Made by a program: the position numbers and the translations under genes
Part shown: positions 1 to 6,243 of the stretch, in pieces
Layout of the letters: the number at the start of each line of letters is the position of its first letter
Position numbering within the stretch: position 1 is the stretch's first letter
Assembly: GCA_947632355.1 (NCBI GenBank)
Contig: CANROY010000038.1
Span: 1 to 10,531, forward strand
Length of the DNA: 10,531 nt
Origin: an uncultured Bacilli bacterium
Lineage (GTDB): Bacteria > Bacillota_I > Bacilli_A > RF39 > UBA660
Direction: 5' to 3'
The notes under the pieces: generated by a model
Told to the model about the DNA's origin: nothing
Database searches by the model: none
Seen by the model: the letters and a program-made list of their open reading frames with translations, nothing else

Positions 1-79
1 AGGAGAAGGAATTCCAATGGCACTAGTAGGAATGATGACTTTAGGATTAGCTGGAGCTTATACATTCAAAAAATCTTGA
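1..79 (+). CDS. 3' fragment of an upstream surface-protein cassette (wall anchor only)
   Basis: Only the C-terminal end is in the window. The frame starting at base 2 reads GEGIPMALVGMMTLGLAGAY followed by TFKKS and a TGA stop at 77-79. This is the hydrophobic membrane-spanning part and positive tail of an LPXTG-type sorting signal, and it is nearly identical to the tails of the three cassettes downstream. The PKTG motif itself would lie just left of base 1. It shows that the array continues upstream. The 18-bp border of the next cassette starts at base 80, directly after the stop, leaving no room for a promoter or RBS. Confidence 0.75.
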   Translation, partial: GEGIPMALVGMMTLGLAGAYTFKKS

Positions 80-97
80 ATTCGTCGTAGGCAACGT
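10..97 (+). repeat. Array junction 1: 66-bp anchor block + 18-bp border
   Basis: Bases 10-75 are a 66-bp block identical to 731-796, 1462-1527 and 2233-2298; it encodes the IPMALVGMMTLGLAGAYTF anchor and its KK tail. Bases 80-97 are the border ATTCGTCGTAGGCAACGT, identical at 802-819 and 1534-1551. The four bases between them (TTGA) create the stop of the upstream cassette and put the border out of frame. Confidence 0.9.
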
Positions 98-812
98 CAG
101 TGCAGCAAAAGTATCATATACATTGAAAGCTGGTGAAGTAAGAGACCATACAGTAGATAAAAAAGATATTTCTTATAAAATTTCACAACCTAGTAGAGAT
201 GACTGGTCAAAAGTTACTATGAATTATGATGCAGCAAAATTAACAGCTGTTGATGCCGATAGAGATGATATTGAAAGACCAATAGATGCAGCATGGATTG
301 GAATGGAAATTGATAAACCATCTTTATATAAAGATGATGCTAAAGACTCTTCAAATCCAATTACTGTAAAAGCAACTGTTAATGGTAAAGAGTTTAAAGC
401 AGATGAAGATGGATATCATATTTTTACTGCAATTACTCCAGAAAAGATAAAGGAAGCATTAAAAAGCGATGGTAATATAACAGCTACTTACAAGGTTGTT
501 TGGACTTATGAAAGAGAAGATGAAGAAGATCTTACTACTGAACAAGTAATTACTGTTGTAATAAAAGTAGCAAATGTAACAATTTCAAATCCAACAGAAG
601 ATAGTACTTTAGATGATTTAATTTGGACTGAAAATAATACAAAAGATTATCAAGCAACATTACCAGCATCAACTCCAGAAGATCCATCAAAACCAGGTGA
701 ATCAGATCCACAACCAAAAACAGGAGAAAGAATTCCAATGGCACTAGTAGGAATGATGACTTTAGGATTAGCTGGAGCTTATACATTCAAAAAATCTATG
801 TATTCGTCGTAG
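81..812 (+). CDS. Start-less surface-protein cassette 1 (PKTG wall-anchored family)
   Basis: The frame is open from base 51, just after an in-frame TAG at 48-50, to the TAG at 810-812. It begins in sense with FVVGNVSAAKVSYTL, which looks like the end of a signal peptide with a V-S-A cleavage site; the first half of a signal peptide and an RBS are missing. The only early start-like codon is a TTG at 123 inside the mature domain with no Shine-Dalgarno, so the product is probably not made from here. The roughly 180-residue domain carries IDAAWIGMEID, DGYHIF, EALKSDGNITATYKVVW and DDLIWTEN blocks shared with the other cassettes. An acidic/Pro-rich linker, QPKTGE, a hydrophobic stretch and FKKS follow, giving a sortase signal. 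Its last residues (MYSS) are read out of frame through the next 18-bp border. Most likely a silent donor cassette; a degraded gene is the alternative. Confidence 0.6.
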   Translation, partial: FVVGNVSAAKVSYTLKAGEVRDHTVDKKDISYKISQPSRDDWSKVTMNYDAAKLTAVDADRDDIERPIDAAWIGMEIDKPSLYKDDAKDSSNPITVKATVNGKEFKADEDGYHIFTAITPEKIKEALKSDGNITATYKVVWTYEREDEEDLTTEQVITVVIKVANVTISNPTEDSTLDDLIWTENNTKDYQATLPASTPEDPSKPGESDPQPKTGERIPMALVGMMTLGLAGAYTFKKSMYSS

Positions 813-819
813 GCAACGT
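731..819 (+). repeat. Array junction 2: 66-bp anchor block + 18-bp border
   Basis: Second copy of the 66-bp block (731-796) and of the 18-bp border (802-819). The spacer is five bases (TATGT). Reading straight through gives MYSS and a TAG inside the border, while the next cassette is read in a different frame. Confidence 0.9.
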
Positions 820-1528
820 TTATGCAAAAACAACCATAACAGCCGGAGCAGTTACTGACCATACAGCCAAAGATTCAAAAAAAGATAATCAAGATGGTTT
901 AGCAGCAACAATTGTATATCCAAATGGAGTAACTAATGGCAAAATAGATTATTCAACTGTAAATATTACATATAATTCTGCTGATTTAAAACTTGTAGGA
1001 ATTGATAAAGCAAATGGAAGAAATGAAATTGCATCATGGATTGGTATTCAAATTGAACCTGCAACATCAACAAATAGCGAAACTCCAACAGCAAAATTAA
1101 ATGGAGAAGATTTTGAAGCAGATGAAGATGGATATCATATTTTTACAAAAATAACTCCAGATGTAATTAAAGATGCTTTAAAAGGCGATGGTAATATTAA
1201 AAGAACATATGTAATTGAATGGTCTGTTGAAGATGAAGACGGCGAAATTGCAGCAACATTAACACAAACTATTAATTTAGTAATTAAAGCTGAAAATGTA
1301 ACTGTTACAAATTTAGCAGATGTAGAAGGTGGAGACAACTTAGTATGGACAAAAGAAATGACAAAAGCATACAAAGCAACATTACCAGCAACAACCCCAG
1401 CAGAAGAAAGCACAACAACAGGAGAAAGTGGAAAAGATTCACAACCAAAAACAGGAGAAGAAATTCCAATGGCACTAGTAGGAATGATGACTTTAGGATT
1501 AGCTGGAGCTTATACATTCAAAAAATCA
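803..1528 (+). CDS. Start-less surface-protein cassette 2, fused in frame to cassette 3
   Basis: Reading codon by codon from 803 gives an uninterrupted frame: FVVGNVYAKTTITAGAVTDH, then a domain with DYSTVNITYNSADLKLV, IASWIGIQIE, DEDGYHIFTKITPDVIKDAL, GDGNIKRTYVIEWS and DNLVWTKEM. A Thr/Glu-rich linker, QPKTGEE, a hydrophobic segment and FKKS follow. There is no ATG, GTG or TTG in this frame until the ATG at 1358, so gene callers would miss most of it. No stop separates it from cassette 3: the frame is open from 701 to 2311. About 242 residues, similar in length and layout to cassettes 1 and 3. V-Y-A is a good signal-peptidase site, but the N-terminal part of the signal peptide and any RBS are absent. 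Interpreted as a silent cassette. Confidence 0.6.
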
Positions 1529-1551
1529 AATGTATTCGTCGTAGGCAACGT
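1462..1551 (+). repeat. Array junction 3: 66-bp anchor block + 18-bp border
   Basis: Third copy of the 66-bp block (1462-1527) and the border (1534-1551). The spacer is six bases (AAATGT), so here the two cassettes are joined in frame. Identity with the final copy extends upstream: 1423-1527 matches 2194-2298 over 105 bp. Confidence 0.9.
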
Positions 1552-2311
1552 CTATGCAGAAGAAGATACTTATACATTAAAACCTAGTACGGTTCAAGAT
1601 TGTACAAATGCTGACTCAAAAGCAACAGCAGCTGGAAAGAAAGTTGAAGCATTAATAACTACACCAGGTTCTATAAATGGAGTTGTGGATTATTCAACAG
1701 TTACTGTGACTTATAATGTAGCAGATTTAAAACTTGTAGATGCAGATGAAGATCAAGGCAGAGATATTATTGCTTCATGGTTAGGTATTAAAATAGATGA
1801 TGCTAAACTTTTTAAAAACAATAGCAATACTGCAGAGAATTCTACACATATTACTGCAACTTTAAATGGTAAAACGTTTACAAAAGATACAGATGGTTAT
1901 CACATCTTCCAAGCTATTACTCCAGAAGTAATTAAAGAAGCTTTAAAAGGTGATGGAAACATTACAAGAACATACACAATTGTATGGACTGCAAAAGATG
2001 GTGAATCAAAAAGTTCCAAAACTTTAGCAACGTTTACACAAACTATTAACTTAATTGTTAAAGCTGATAATGTAACTATTACAAATGAAGCTAAAGTTGA
2101 TGGTGGAGATGATTTAATTTGGACTAAATCAATGGCAGAAGCTTACAAAATAGAAAATCCAACAACTCCAGCAGAAGAAACCACAACAACGGAAGAAAGT
2201 GGAAAAGATTCACAACCAAAAACAGGAGAAGAAATTCCAATGGCACTAGTAGGAATGATGACTTTAGGATTAGCTGGAGCTTATACATTCAAAAAATCTT
2301 ATAATAATTAA
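1535..2311 (+). CDS. Start-less surface-protein cassette 3 (last of the array)
   Basis: Continues in frame from cassette 2 through KKSNVFVVGNVYAEEDTYTL and ends at a TAA (2309-2311). The domain has VDYSTVTVTYNVADLKLVDA, IIASWLGIKID, DGYHIFQAITPEVIKEALKG, GDGNITRTYTIVWT and DDLIWTKSM blocks, then a PAEETTTTEES linker, QPKTGEE, a hydrophobic anchor and a FKKSYNN tail. An ATG at 1358 could formally start a 317-aa product, but it lies inside cassette 2 without an RBS and would place an internal anchor before the domain. The copy is followed by unrelated DNA rather than another 18-bp border, so it is the array's downstream end. Function beyond cell-wall attachment is not recognised. Confidence 0.6.
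   Translation, partial: FVVGNVYAEEDTYTLKPSTVQDCTNADSKATAAGKKVEALITTPGSINGVVDYSTVTVTYNVADLKLVDADEDQGRDIIASWLGIKIDDAKLFKNNSNTAENSTHITATLNGKTFTKDTDGYHIFQAITPEVIKEALKGDGNITRTYTIVWTAKDGESKSSKTLATFTQTINLIVKADNVTITNEAKVDGGDDLIWTKSMAEAYKIENPTTPAEETTTTEESGKDSQPKTGEEIPMALVGMMTLGLAGAYTFKKSYNN
2233..2298 (+). repeat. Terminal copy of the 66-bp anchor block
   Basis: Fourth identical copy. It is not followed by the 18-bp border; after TTATAATAATTAA the sequence becomes unrelated. Distances between block starts are 721, 731 and 771 bp. Confidence 0.9.
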
Positions 2312-2334
2312 TAAGAGGCACTGGCAATTTTTGG

Positions 2335-2364
2335 TTGTTAGAAATAATGGGAGAAATGTATAAA
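2335..2364 (+). promoter_or_regulatory. Probable sigma-A promoter of the downstream surface-protein gene
   Basis: TTGTTA (2335-2340) and TATAAA (2359-2364) are separated by 18 bp, with a TG just before the -10 box. It lies in the 94-bp gap between the array and the complete surface-protein gene. The upstream cassettes show no equivalent signals. Confidence 0.5.
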
Positions 2365-2405
2365 TATGTCAATCTTTGTCAAAATAAAAACAGGAGGTAA
2401 AGAAA

Positions 2406-3134
2406 ATGAAAAAGAAAAATTTAATGGCAATTGTTTTACTTCTTGTAAGTATCCTATTTATACCAAAGGTATTTGCATTAACTTTAGAAGATGTTAGTGT
2501 AATTAATAATAGTGATTCTTATAAAAATGGAAATCCAAGTATAACAGGTAATGGTACAAGTAATGTAGTAATTACTTATAATGCAGCAGATTTAAAAATT
2601 GTTCCAAAAAATCCTGATATAGGTCGTACAATCGATGCAGCATGGGTTGGTGCTAAAGTTGTAGCTCCTAAAGATGTGGATCTTACTACTTTAAAAAAAG
2701 CAACTTATAAATCAGGTAATTCTGAAAGCCAATTATTTTGGAATAGTCAAGATACACCTGCTGGAGATAGAGAAAATCAAGGAAAAGAACATTATATTTT
2801 AGTTTATGGAGCTATTACAGAAGAACATTTAAAACAAGCTACCATTTCTGATAAAATGATTACATATACTTGGACATTCGACTGGGATAATGATGAGAAA
2901 GTAGATCAAACAGTCACTATTAAAATTAATCCTACTGGAGTTGTATTAGAAGCAGAAGATAGTGATACTGTTTTATGGAATTTCTCAAAATATGAAGAAG
3001 TAAAACAAGCAAACGAACCAAAACAAGAAGTTGAAGATAATTCACCAAAAACTGGTGACAACATGTTTATTTTAAGCTTTGGTTTTATATCTTTACTACT
3101 TAGTGGTTTATGCTTAAAACAATATGAAAAATAG
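2406..3134 (+). CDS. Complete secreted, sortase-anchored surface protein (paralogue of the cassettes)
   Basis: A 242-aa protein exported and probably attached to the cell wall by sortase. The start is fixed by an AGGAGGT Shine-Dalgarno at 2393-2399, 6 nt before the ATG. Residues 1-25 are a classical signal peptide (KKK n-region, LLLVSILFIP core, KVFA cleavage site). The mature domain repeats the blocks of the start-less cassettes: VVITYNAADLKIV, TIDAAWVGAKVV, HYILVYGAITEEHLKQA, TYTWTFDWD and DTVLWNFSKYEEV. The C-terminus has SPKTGD, a hydrophobic stretch and a KQYEK tail, a variant LPXTG sorting signal. Unlike the array it has its own promoter, RBS and terminator, and it lacks both the 18-bp border and the 66-bp anchor block, so it is not an obvious recombination target for them. 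Ligand or role unknown. Confidence 0.85.
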   Translation: MKKKNLMAIVLLLVSILFIPKVFALTLEDVSVINNSDSYKNGNPSITGNGTSNVVITYNAADLKIVPKNPDIGRTIDAAWVGAKVVAPKDVDLTTLKKATYKSGNSESQLFWNSQDTPAGDRENQGKEHYILVYGAITEEHLKQATISDKMITYTWTFDWDNDEKVDQTVTIKINPTGVVLEAEDSDTVLWNFSKYEEVKQANEPKQEVEDNSPKTGDNMFILSFGFISLLLSGLCLKQYEK

Positions 3135-3158
3135 GAAAGAATAAATTCCTATTTTTTT
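3127..3158 (+). terminator. Intrinsic terminator of the surface-protein gene
   Basis: The perfect stem AATAGGAA (3130-3137) / TTCCTATT (3146-3153) has an 8-base loop and ends in a T run to 3158. A-T pairs can extend it into the upstream A run. The TAG stop codon lies in the 5' arm. Confidence 0.85.
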
Positions 3159-3169
3159 CTGTTAATCTC

Positions 3170-3198
3170 TTGAAAAATACAATTAAATTTAATATAAT
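3170..3198 (+). promoter_or_regulatory. Sigma-A promoter of the T-box/leuS operon
   Basis: TTGAAA (3170-3175), a 17-bp spacer and a consensus TATAAT (3193-3198). Transcription should start near 3204, exactly where the first T-box helix begins. Confidence 0.85.
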
Positions 3199-3203
3199 AC
3201 TTA

Positions 3204-3410
3204 AAAGCAATGAAAAAAGAGTAGTAGTAAAACCTTTATTTTAAAGAGAGTTTACGGTTGGTGTAAGTAAACAAATAAATTTTACGAACTTGCTTTTGGA
3301 GCTTAAAAAGGGTTATCTCCTATATAAGATGTAAAGATAGTTTCTACTATGAATTAAGGTGGTACCACGGCATTTTCGTCCTTAAGAAATGTCCGTGTTT
3401 TTTCTTTTTT
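3204..3410 (+). promoter_or_regulatory. Leucine T-box riboswitch (tRNA-Leu-sensing leader)
   Basis: A T-box leader that reads uncharged tRNA-Leu and allows transcription of the downstream genes. Stem I closes with AAAAGC / GCTTTT (near 3204 and 3292). It contains the loop-E pair AGTA / GAA (3286-3288) next to a CTT leucine specifier at 3289-3291. It then has the GTAAAA-TTTATTT / AAATAAATTTTAC helix, an AAAGAGA bulge motif and a distal hairpin GTTTAC / GTAAAC around GGTTGGTG. A small Stem III (ATAGT-TTCT-ACTAT) precedes the T-box core AAGGTGGTACCACGG (3356-3370). The variable base of TGGN is T (3363), matching the A discriminator of bacterial tRNA-Leu. The antiterminator pairs TTAAGG (3354-3359) with CCTTAA (3380-3385). 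The competing terminator pairs 3366-3375 with 3387-3397 and ends in a T run. Confidence 0.93.
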
Positions 3411-3426
3411 AGAAAGGAGAATATTT

Positions 3427-3795
3427 ATGGATATCAATAGTCCTACGTTTACACTTTGGTTTTTTATCATTTTATTTGTTCTTGTTTTCTTAATTGAATA
3501 TATTTATGATTCTCGTAAAATTAGAAAGAAGAAAATGGATACAATTATGATTACGAGTTACGTTATCAATAAATTTAAACTCGATAAAACAAAAATCAAT
3601 TATAAAAAAGAATTAAAATGGATGTGCTTGATTAATAGTTTTATTATAGCAGGAGTAAGTACCGTTGTTTCTTGCATTGATACGTATATTATCTTACAAT
3701 TAGGGATTGGTTTTGTCCTCTTATTCTTACTTATCTATGCATTATATGAAATTTATGGAAGACATTTAAAAAAAATACAAAGGAGAGATGAATGA
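3427..3795 (+). CDS. Small membrane protein of unknown function in the leuS operon
   Basis: A 122-aa protein not recognised from any named family. The start follows an AAAGGAGA Shine-Dalgarno just upstream. It has an N-terminal membrane segment (LWFFIILFVLVFLIEYIY, about residues 10-27) and a basic cytoplasmic stretch (SRKIRKKK, then an ordinary Lys-rich region). Two more hydrophobic segments follow (about residues 67-85 and 90-108), then a charged tail HLKKIQRRDE. It sits between the T-box terminator and leuS, and its stop (TGA 3793-3795) overlaps the leuS ATG (3792-3794), so the two are cotranscribed, probably translationally coupled and both induced by leucine starvation. Whether it helps leucine uptake, or is simply carried along, cannot be told from the sequence. 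Confidence 0.8.
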   Translation: MDINSPTFTLWFFIILFVLVFLIEYIYDSRKIRKKKMDTIMITSYVINKFKLDKTKINYKKELKWMCLINSFIIAGVSTVVSCIDTYIILQLGIGFVLLFLLIYALYEIYGRHLKKIQRRDE

Positions 3796-6200
3796 TGAAT
3801 TTTAAAGAAATAGAAAAGAAATGGCAAAAGTATTGGGAAGAGCATAACACGTTTGTAACCAAAAATGAAGGAGCAAATCCTTACTATATTTTAGTAGAAT
3901 TTCCTTATCCTTCAGGAGCCGGTTTACACGTAGGACACGTTCGTAGTTATACAGCAAATGATGCAATGGCTAGAATGATGCGTATGCAAGGGTATAATGT
4001 GTTATTTCCAATGGGTTGGGATGCGTTTGGGGCACCTGCGGAACAATACGCAATTAAAAACCATATCCATCCGAAAGAAGCCGTAAAAGAAAACATTAAA
4101 ACCTTTAAAGGCCAAATGCAAGATTTGGGGTATTCTTTTGATTGGTCTCGTGAATTTTCAACCACCGACCCTGAATACTATAAATGGACACAATGGCAAT
4201 TCTTACAATTCTTTAAACATGGTATGGCGTATAAAGATACGATTCCTGTAAACTGGTGTCCAACTTGTAAAAGTGTCTTATCAAACGAAGATGCCGCAGG
4301 TGGTGTTTGTGAGAGATGTGGTACAACCGTTGTTCAAAAAGAAAAATCTCAATGGATGTTACGTATGAGTGATTACTCAGAAAGTTTACTTGAAGGGCTA
4401 AGTAATACCAATTTCGCAGAAAAAGTAAAACTTGGTCAAATCAACTGGATTGGTAAATCAACAGGAGTTGAGGTAGACATAGAAATCGTGGGTGGAGGGA
4501 AATTTTCTATCTTCACGACTTGTATTGAAACGATTTATGGTATTACGTTCTTTGTTTTAGCACCGGATGGCAAACTGATTCAAGAATTACTTCCAAGAGT
4601 TGAAAATAAAGACGAAGTTTTAGCCTACATTGAAGAAACGAAAAAGAAATCCAATATGGACCGTACCGAACTTAATAAAGGAAAGACTGGTTGTATTGTT
4701 AAAGGTCTTGAAGCCATCAATCCGATTAATGGAAAACGTGTACCAATTTTCTTAGGAGACTTCGTATTAGGTAGTTACGGAACGGGTGCTGTTATGGCGG
4801 TTCCTGCTCATGATGAACGTGACTATGAATATGCAAAAGTTCATAATTTGGAAATTATTGAAGTTATAACGGGTGGAGATATTCGTGAACACGCTTTTGA
4901 AAAACACGACTATTTAGGAAAGAATTGTACGTTAATTAACTCTTCAGAATTTGATGGTTTAATTGTTGAAGACGCTAAAGAAAAAATCACCGAGAAACTA
5001 GAAAGTATGGGCGTTGCAAGACGTGTCAATAACTACAAAATGCGTGATTGGATTTTCTCAAGACAAAGATTCTGGGGAGAACCAATTCCAATGATTGAAT
5101 GCCCAAAGTGTGGATGGGTTCCAATGAAAGAAGAGGATTTACCACTATTACTTCCTGATGTTGCAGAGTATGAACCAACTGATAATGGTGAAAGTCCACT
5201 TGCGAAAATTACCGATTGGGTGAATTGTACTTGTCCAAACTGTGGTGGTCCTGCAAAACGAGAAACCGATACAATGCCACAATGGGCTGGATCTAGTTGG
5301 TATTTCTTAAGATACATGGACCCACATAACACGAAAGAGTTTGCAAGTATGGATGCTATGAACTATTGGGGAAAAGTCGATTGGTATAACGGAGGAATGG
5401 AACATACGGCAAGACACTTACTCTACGCAAGATTCTGGGTGCAATTCTTACATAATATTGGCTTAGTTCCAAAAAGCGAAATGATTTGGACACGTGTAAG
5501 TCACGGTATGGTGTTGGGTTCTAACAACGAAAAAATGAGTAAAAGTAAAGGAAATGTTATCAATCCGGATGATATTGTAAAAGAATATGGTGCAGATACT
5601 TTACGTGTTTATGAACTCTTTATGGGAGATTATGAACAAGATGCTCCTTGGAGTACCGATTCTTTACGTGGTTGTAAACGTTTTATTGATAAAGTCATTC
5701 GTTTAAAAGACAAAGTAGGAGAAGGCGAAGGTTACCAAAAAGAAAATGAATCCTTAATTCATAAGAGTATCAAAAAAGTAGAAAATGATTTACGAACAAT
5801 GGGTTATAATACCGCAGTTTCTACGCTGATGATTTTAGCAAATAAGTATGAAAGTTGTGCATCTATTACAAAAGATGAATATCACGTATTGTTAACGCTT
5901 TTAAATCCAATTGCCCCTCATATTACCGAAGAATTGAATGAAAGTATTGGATTTAAACCAATTTGTGAATCTACTTGGCCAGTGTATGATGAAGCAAAAA
6001 CGATTGATAATGAAAAAACAATTGCTGTTCAAGTCAATGGCAAGGTACGTGGTACCATTTTAGTTACGAATGATGAAAGTGAAGAAAGTATTAAAGAAAA
6101 AGCCTTAACGGAAGAAAACGTTAAAAAATATATTGATGGGCAAGAAATTGTAAAAACCATTGTTATACCAAATAAAATAGTGAACATTGTTGTTAAATAA
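3792..6200 (+). CDS. leuS: Leucyl-tRNA synthetase
   Basis: Charges tRNA-Leu with leucine in the cytoplasm. At 802 aa the length is normal for the bacterial enzyme. The class I catalytic domain has PYPSGAGLHVGHV (HVGH at 46-49) and NEKMSKSKGN (KMSKS at 581-585). Zinc-binding cysteines occur as CPTC...CERC (156-176) and CPKC...CPNC (437-484). The GGMEHTARHLLYARFW motif lies at about 534-549. The CP1 editing domain (about 222-415) is present with GSYGTGAVMAVPAHDERDYE. However, its threonine-rich motif reads TTCIET (242-247) instead of the usual TTRPDT, so Arg and Pro are lost and the last Thr kept. The C-terminal domain ends with VQVNGKVRGTILV. RBS AGGAGAG at 3781-3787; the second Met (3795) is an equally possible start. 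Controlled by the leucine T-box. Confidence 0.98.
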   Translation: MMNFKEIEKKWQKYWEEHNTFVTKNEGANPYYILVEFPYPSGAGLHVGHVRSYTANDAMARMMRMQGYNVLFPMGWDAFGAPAEQYAIKNHIHPKEAVKENIKTFKGQMQDLGYSFDWSREFSTTDPEYYKWTQWQFLQFFKHGMAYKDTIPVNWCPTCKSVLSNEDAAGGVCERCGTTVVQKEKSQWMLRMSDYSESLLEGLSNTNFAEKVKLGQINWIGKSTGVEVDIEIVGGGKFSIFTTCIETIYGITFFVLAPDGKLIQELLPRVENKDEVLAYIEETKKKSNMDRTELNKGKTGCIVKGLEAINPINGKRVPIFLGDFVLGSYGTGAVMAVPAHDERDYEYAKVHNLEIIEVITGGDIREHAFEKHDYLGKNCTLINSSEFDGLIVEDAKEKITEKLESMGVARRVNNYKMRDWIFSRQRFWGEPIPMIECPKCGWVPMKEEDLPLLLPDVAEYEPTDNGESPLAKITDWVNCTCPNCGGPAKRETDTMPQWAGSSWYFLRYMDPHNTKEFASMDAMNYWGKVDWYNGGMEHTARHLLYARFWVQFLHNIGLVPKSEMIWTRVSHGMVLGSNNEKMSKSKGNVINPDDIVKEYGADTLRVYELFMGDYEQDAPWSTDSLRGCKRFIDKVIRLKDKVGEGEGYQKENESLIHKSIKKVENDLRTMGYNTAVSTLMILANKYESCASITKDEYHVLLTLLNPIAPHITEELNESIGFKPICESTWPVYDEAKTIDNEKTIAVQVNGKVRGTILVTNDESEESIKEKALTEENVKKYIDGQEIVKTIVIPNKIVNIVVK

Positions 6201-6243
6201 AAAGAATTAAAGTCGCTCTAAAGTTTTCTTTAATTCTTTTTTT
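6201..6243. terminator. Convergent intrinsic terminator between leuS and the kinase-like gene
   Basis: The perfect 12-bp stem AAAGAATTAAAG (6201-6212) / CTTTAATTCTTT (6228-6239) has a 15-base loop and a T run to 6243 on the plus strand. On the minus strand the stem is followed by TTTATTTAAC, so it can serve both directions. The stop codon of the minus-strand gene (6207-6209) lies inside the stem. Confidence 0.85.

Noticed and set aside
77..79. TGA read as tryptophan (Mollicutes code)
   Set aside because: TGA ends the overlapping operon gene at 3793-3795 and the Cse60-like gene at 7536-7538, and Trp in leuS is encoded by TGG, so the standard bacterial code fits.
123..812. A 229-aa gene starting at TTG 123
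   Set aside because: The TTG lies inside the mature domain, has no Shine-Dalgarno, and the homologous frame continues upstream to the FVVGNV border. The start is an artefact of the start-less cassette.
550..1517. Minus-strand frames sharing YKLQLILKSSFLLVPLEF (550-786 and 1305-1517) and 1135-1413
   Set aside because: They look like a repeated hydrophobic protein, but the shared part is just the antisense of the repeated anchor block. No RBS or promoter on that strand.
1345..1587. Plus-strand frame of 80 codons across junction 3
   Set aside because: Out of frame with the clear cassette coding sequence; Arg/Asn/Lys-rich shadow translation.
1358..2311. A 317-aa gene starting at ATG 1358
   Set aside because: This ATG is inside cassette 2 without an RBS, and the frame upstream is open and homologous to 803. 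Treated instead as part of fused cassettes 2 and 3.
1..2311. Mobile element, CRISPR array or IS explanation for the repeats
   Set aside because: Repeats are 721-771 bp apart and part of coding frames. No transposase, terminal inverted repeats or short regular spacers are present.
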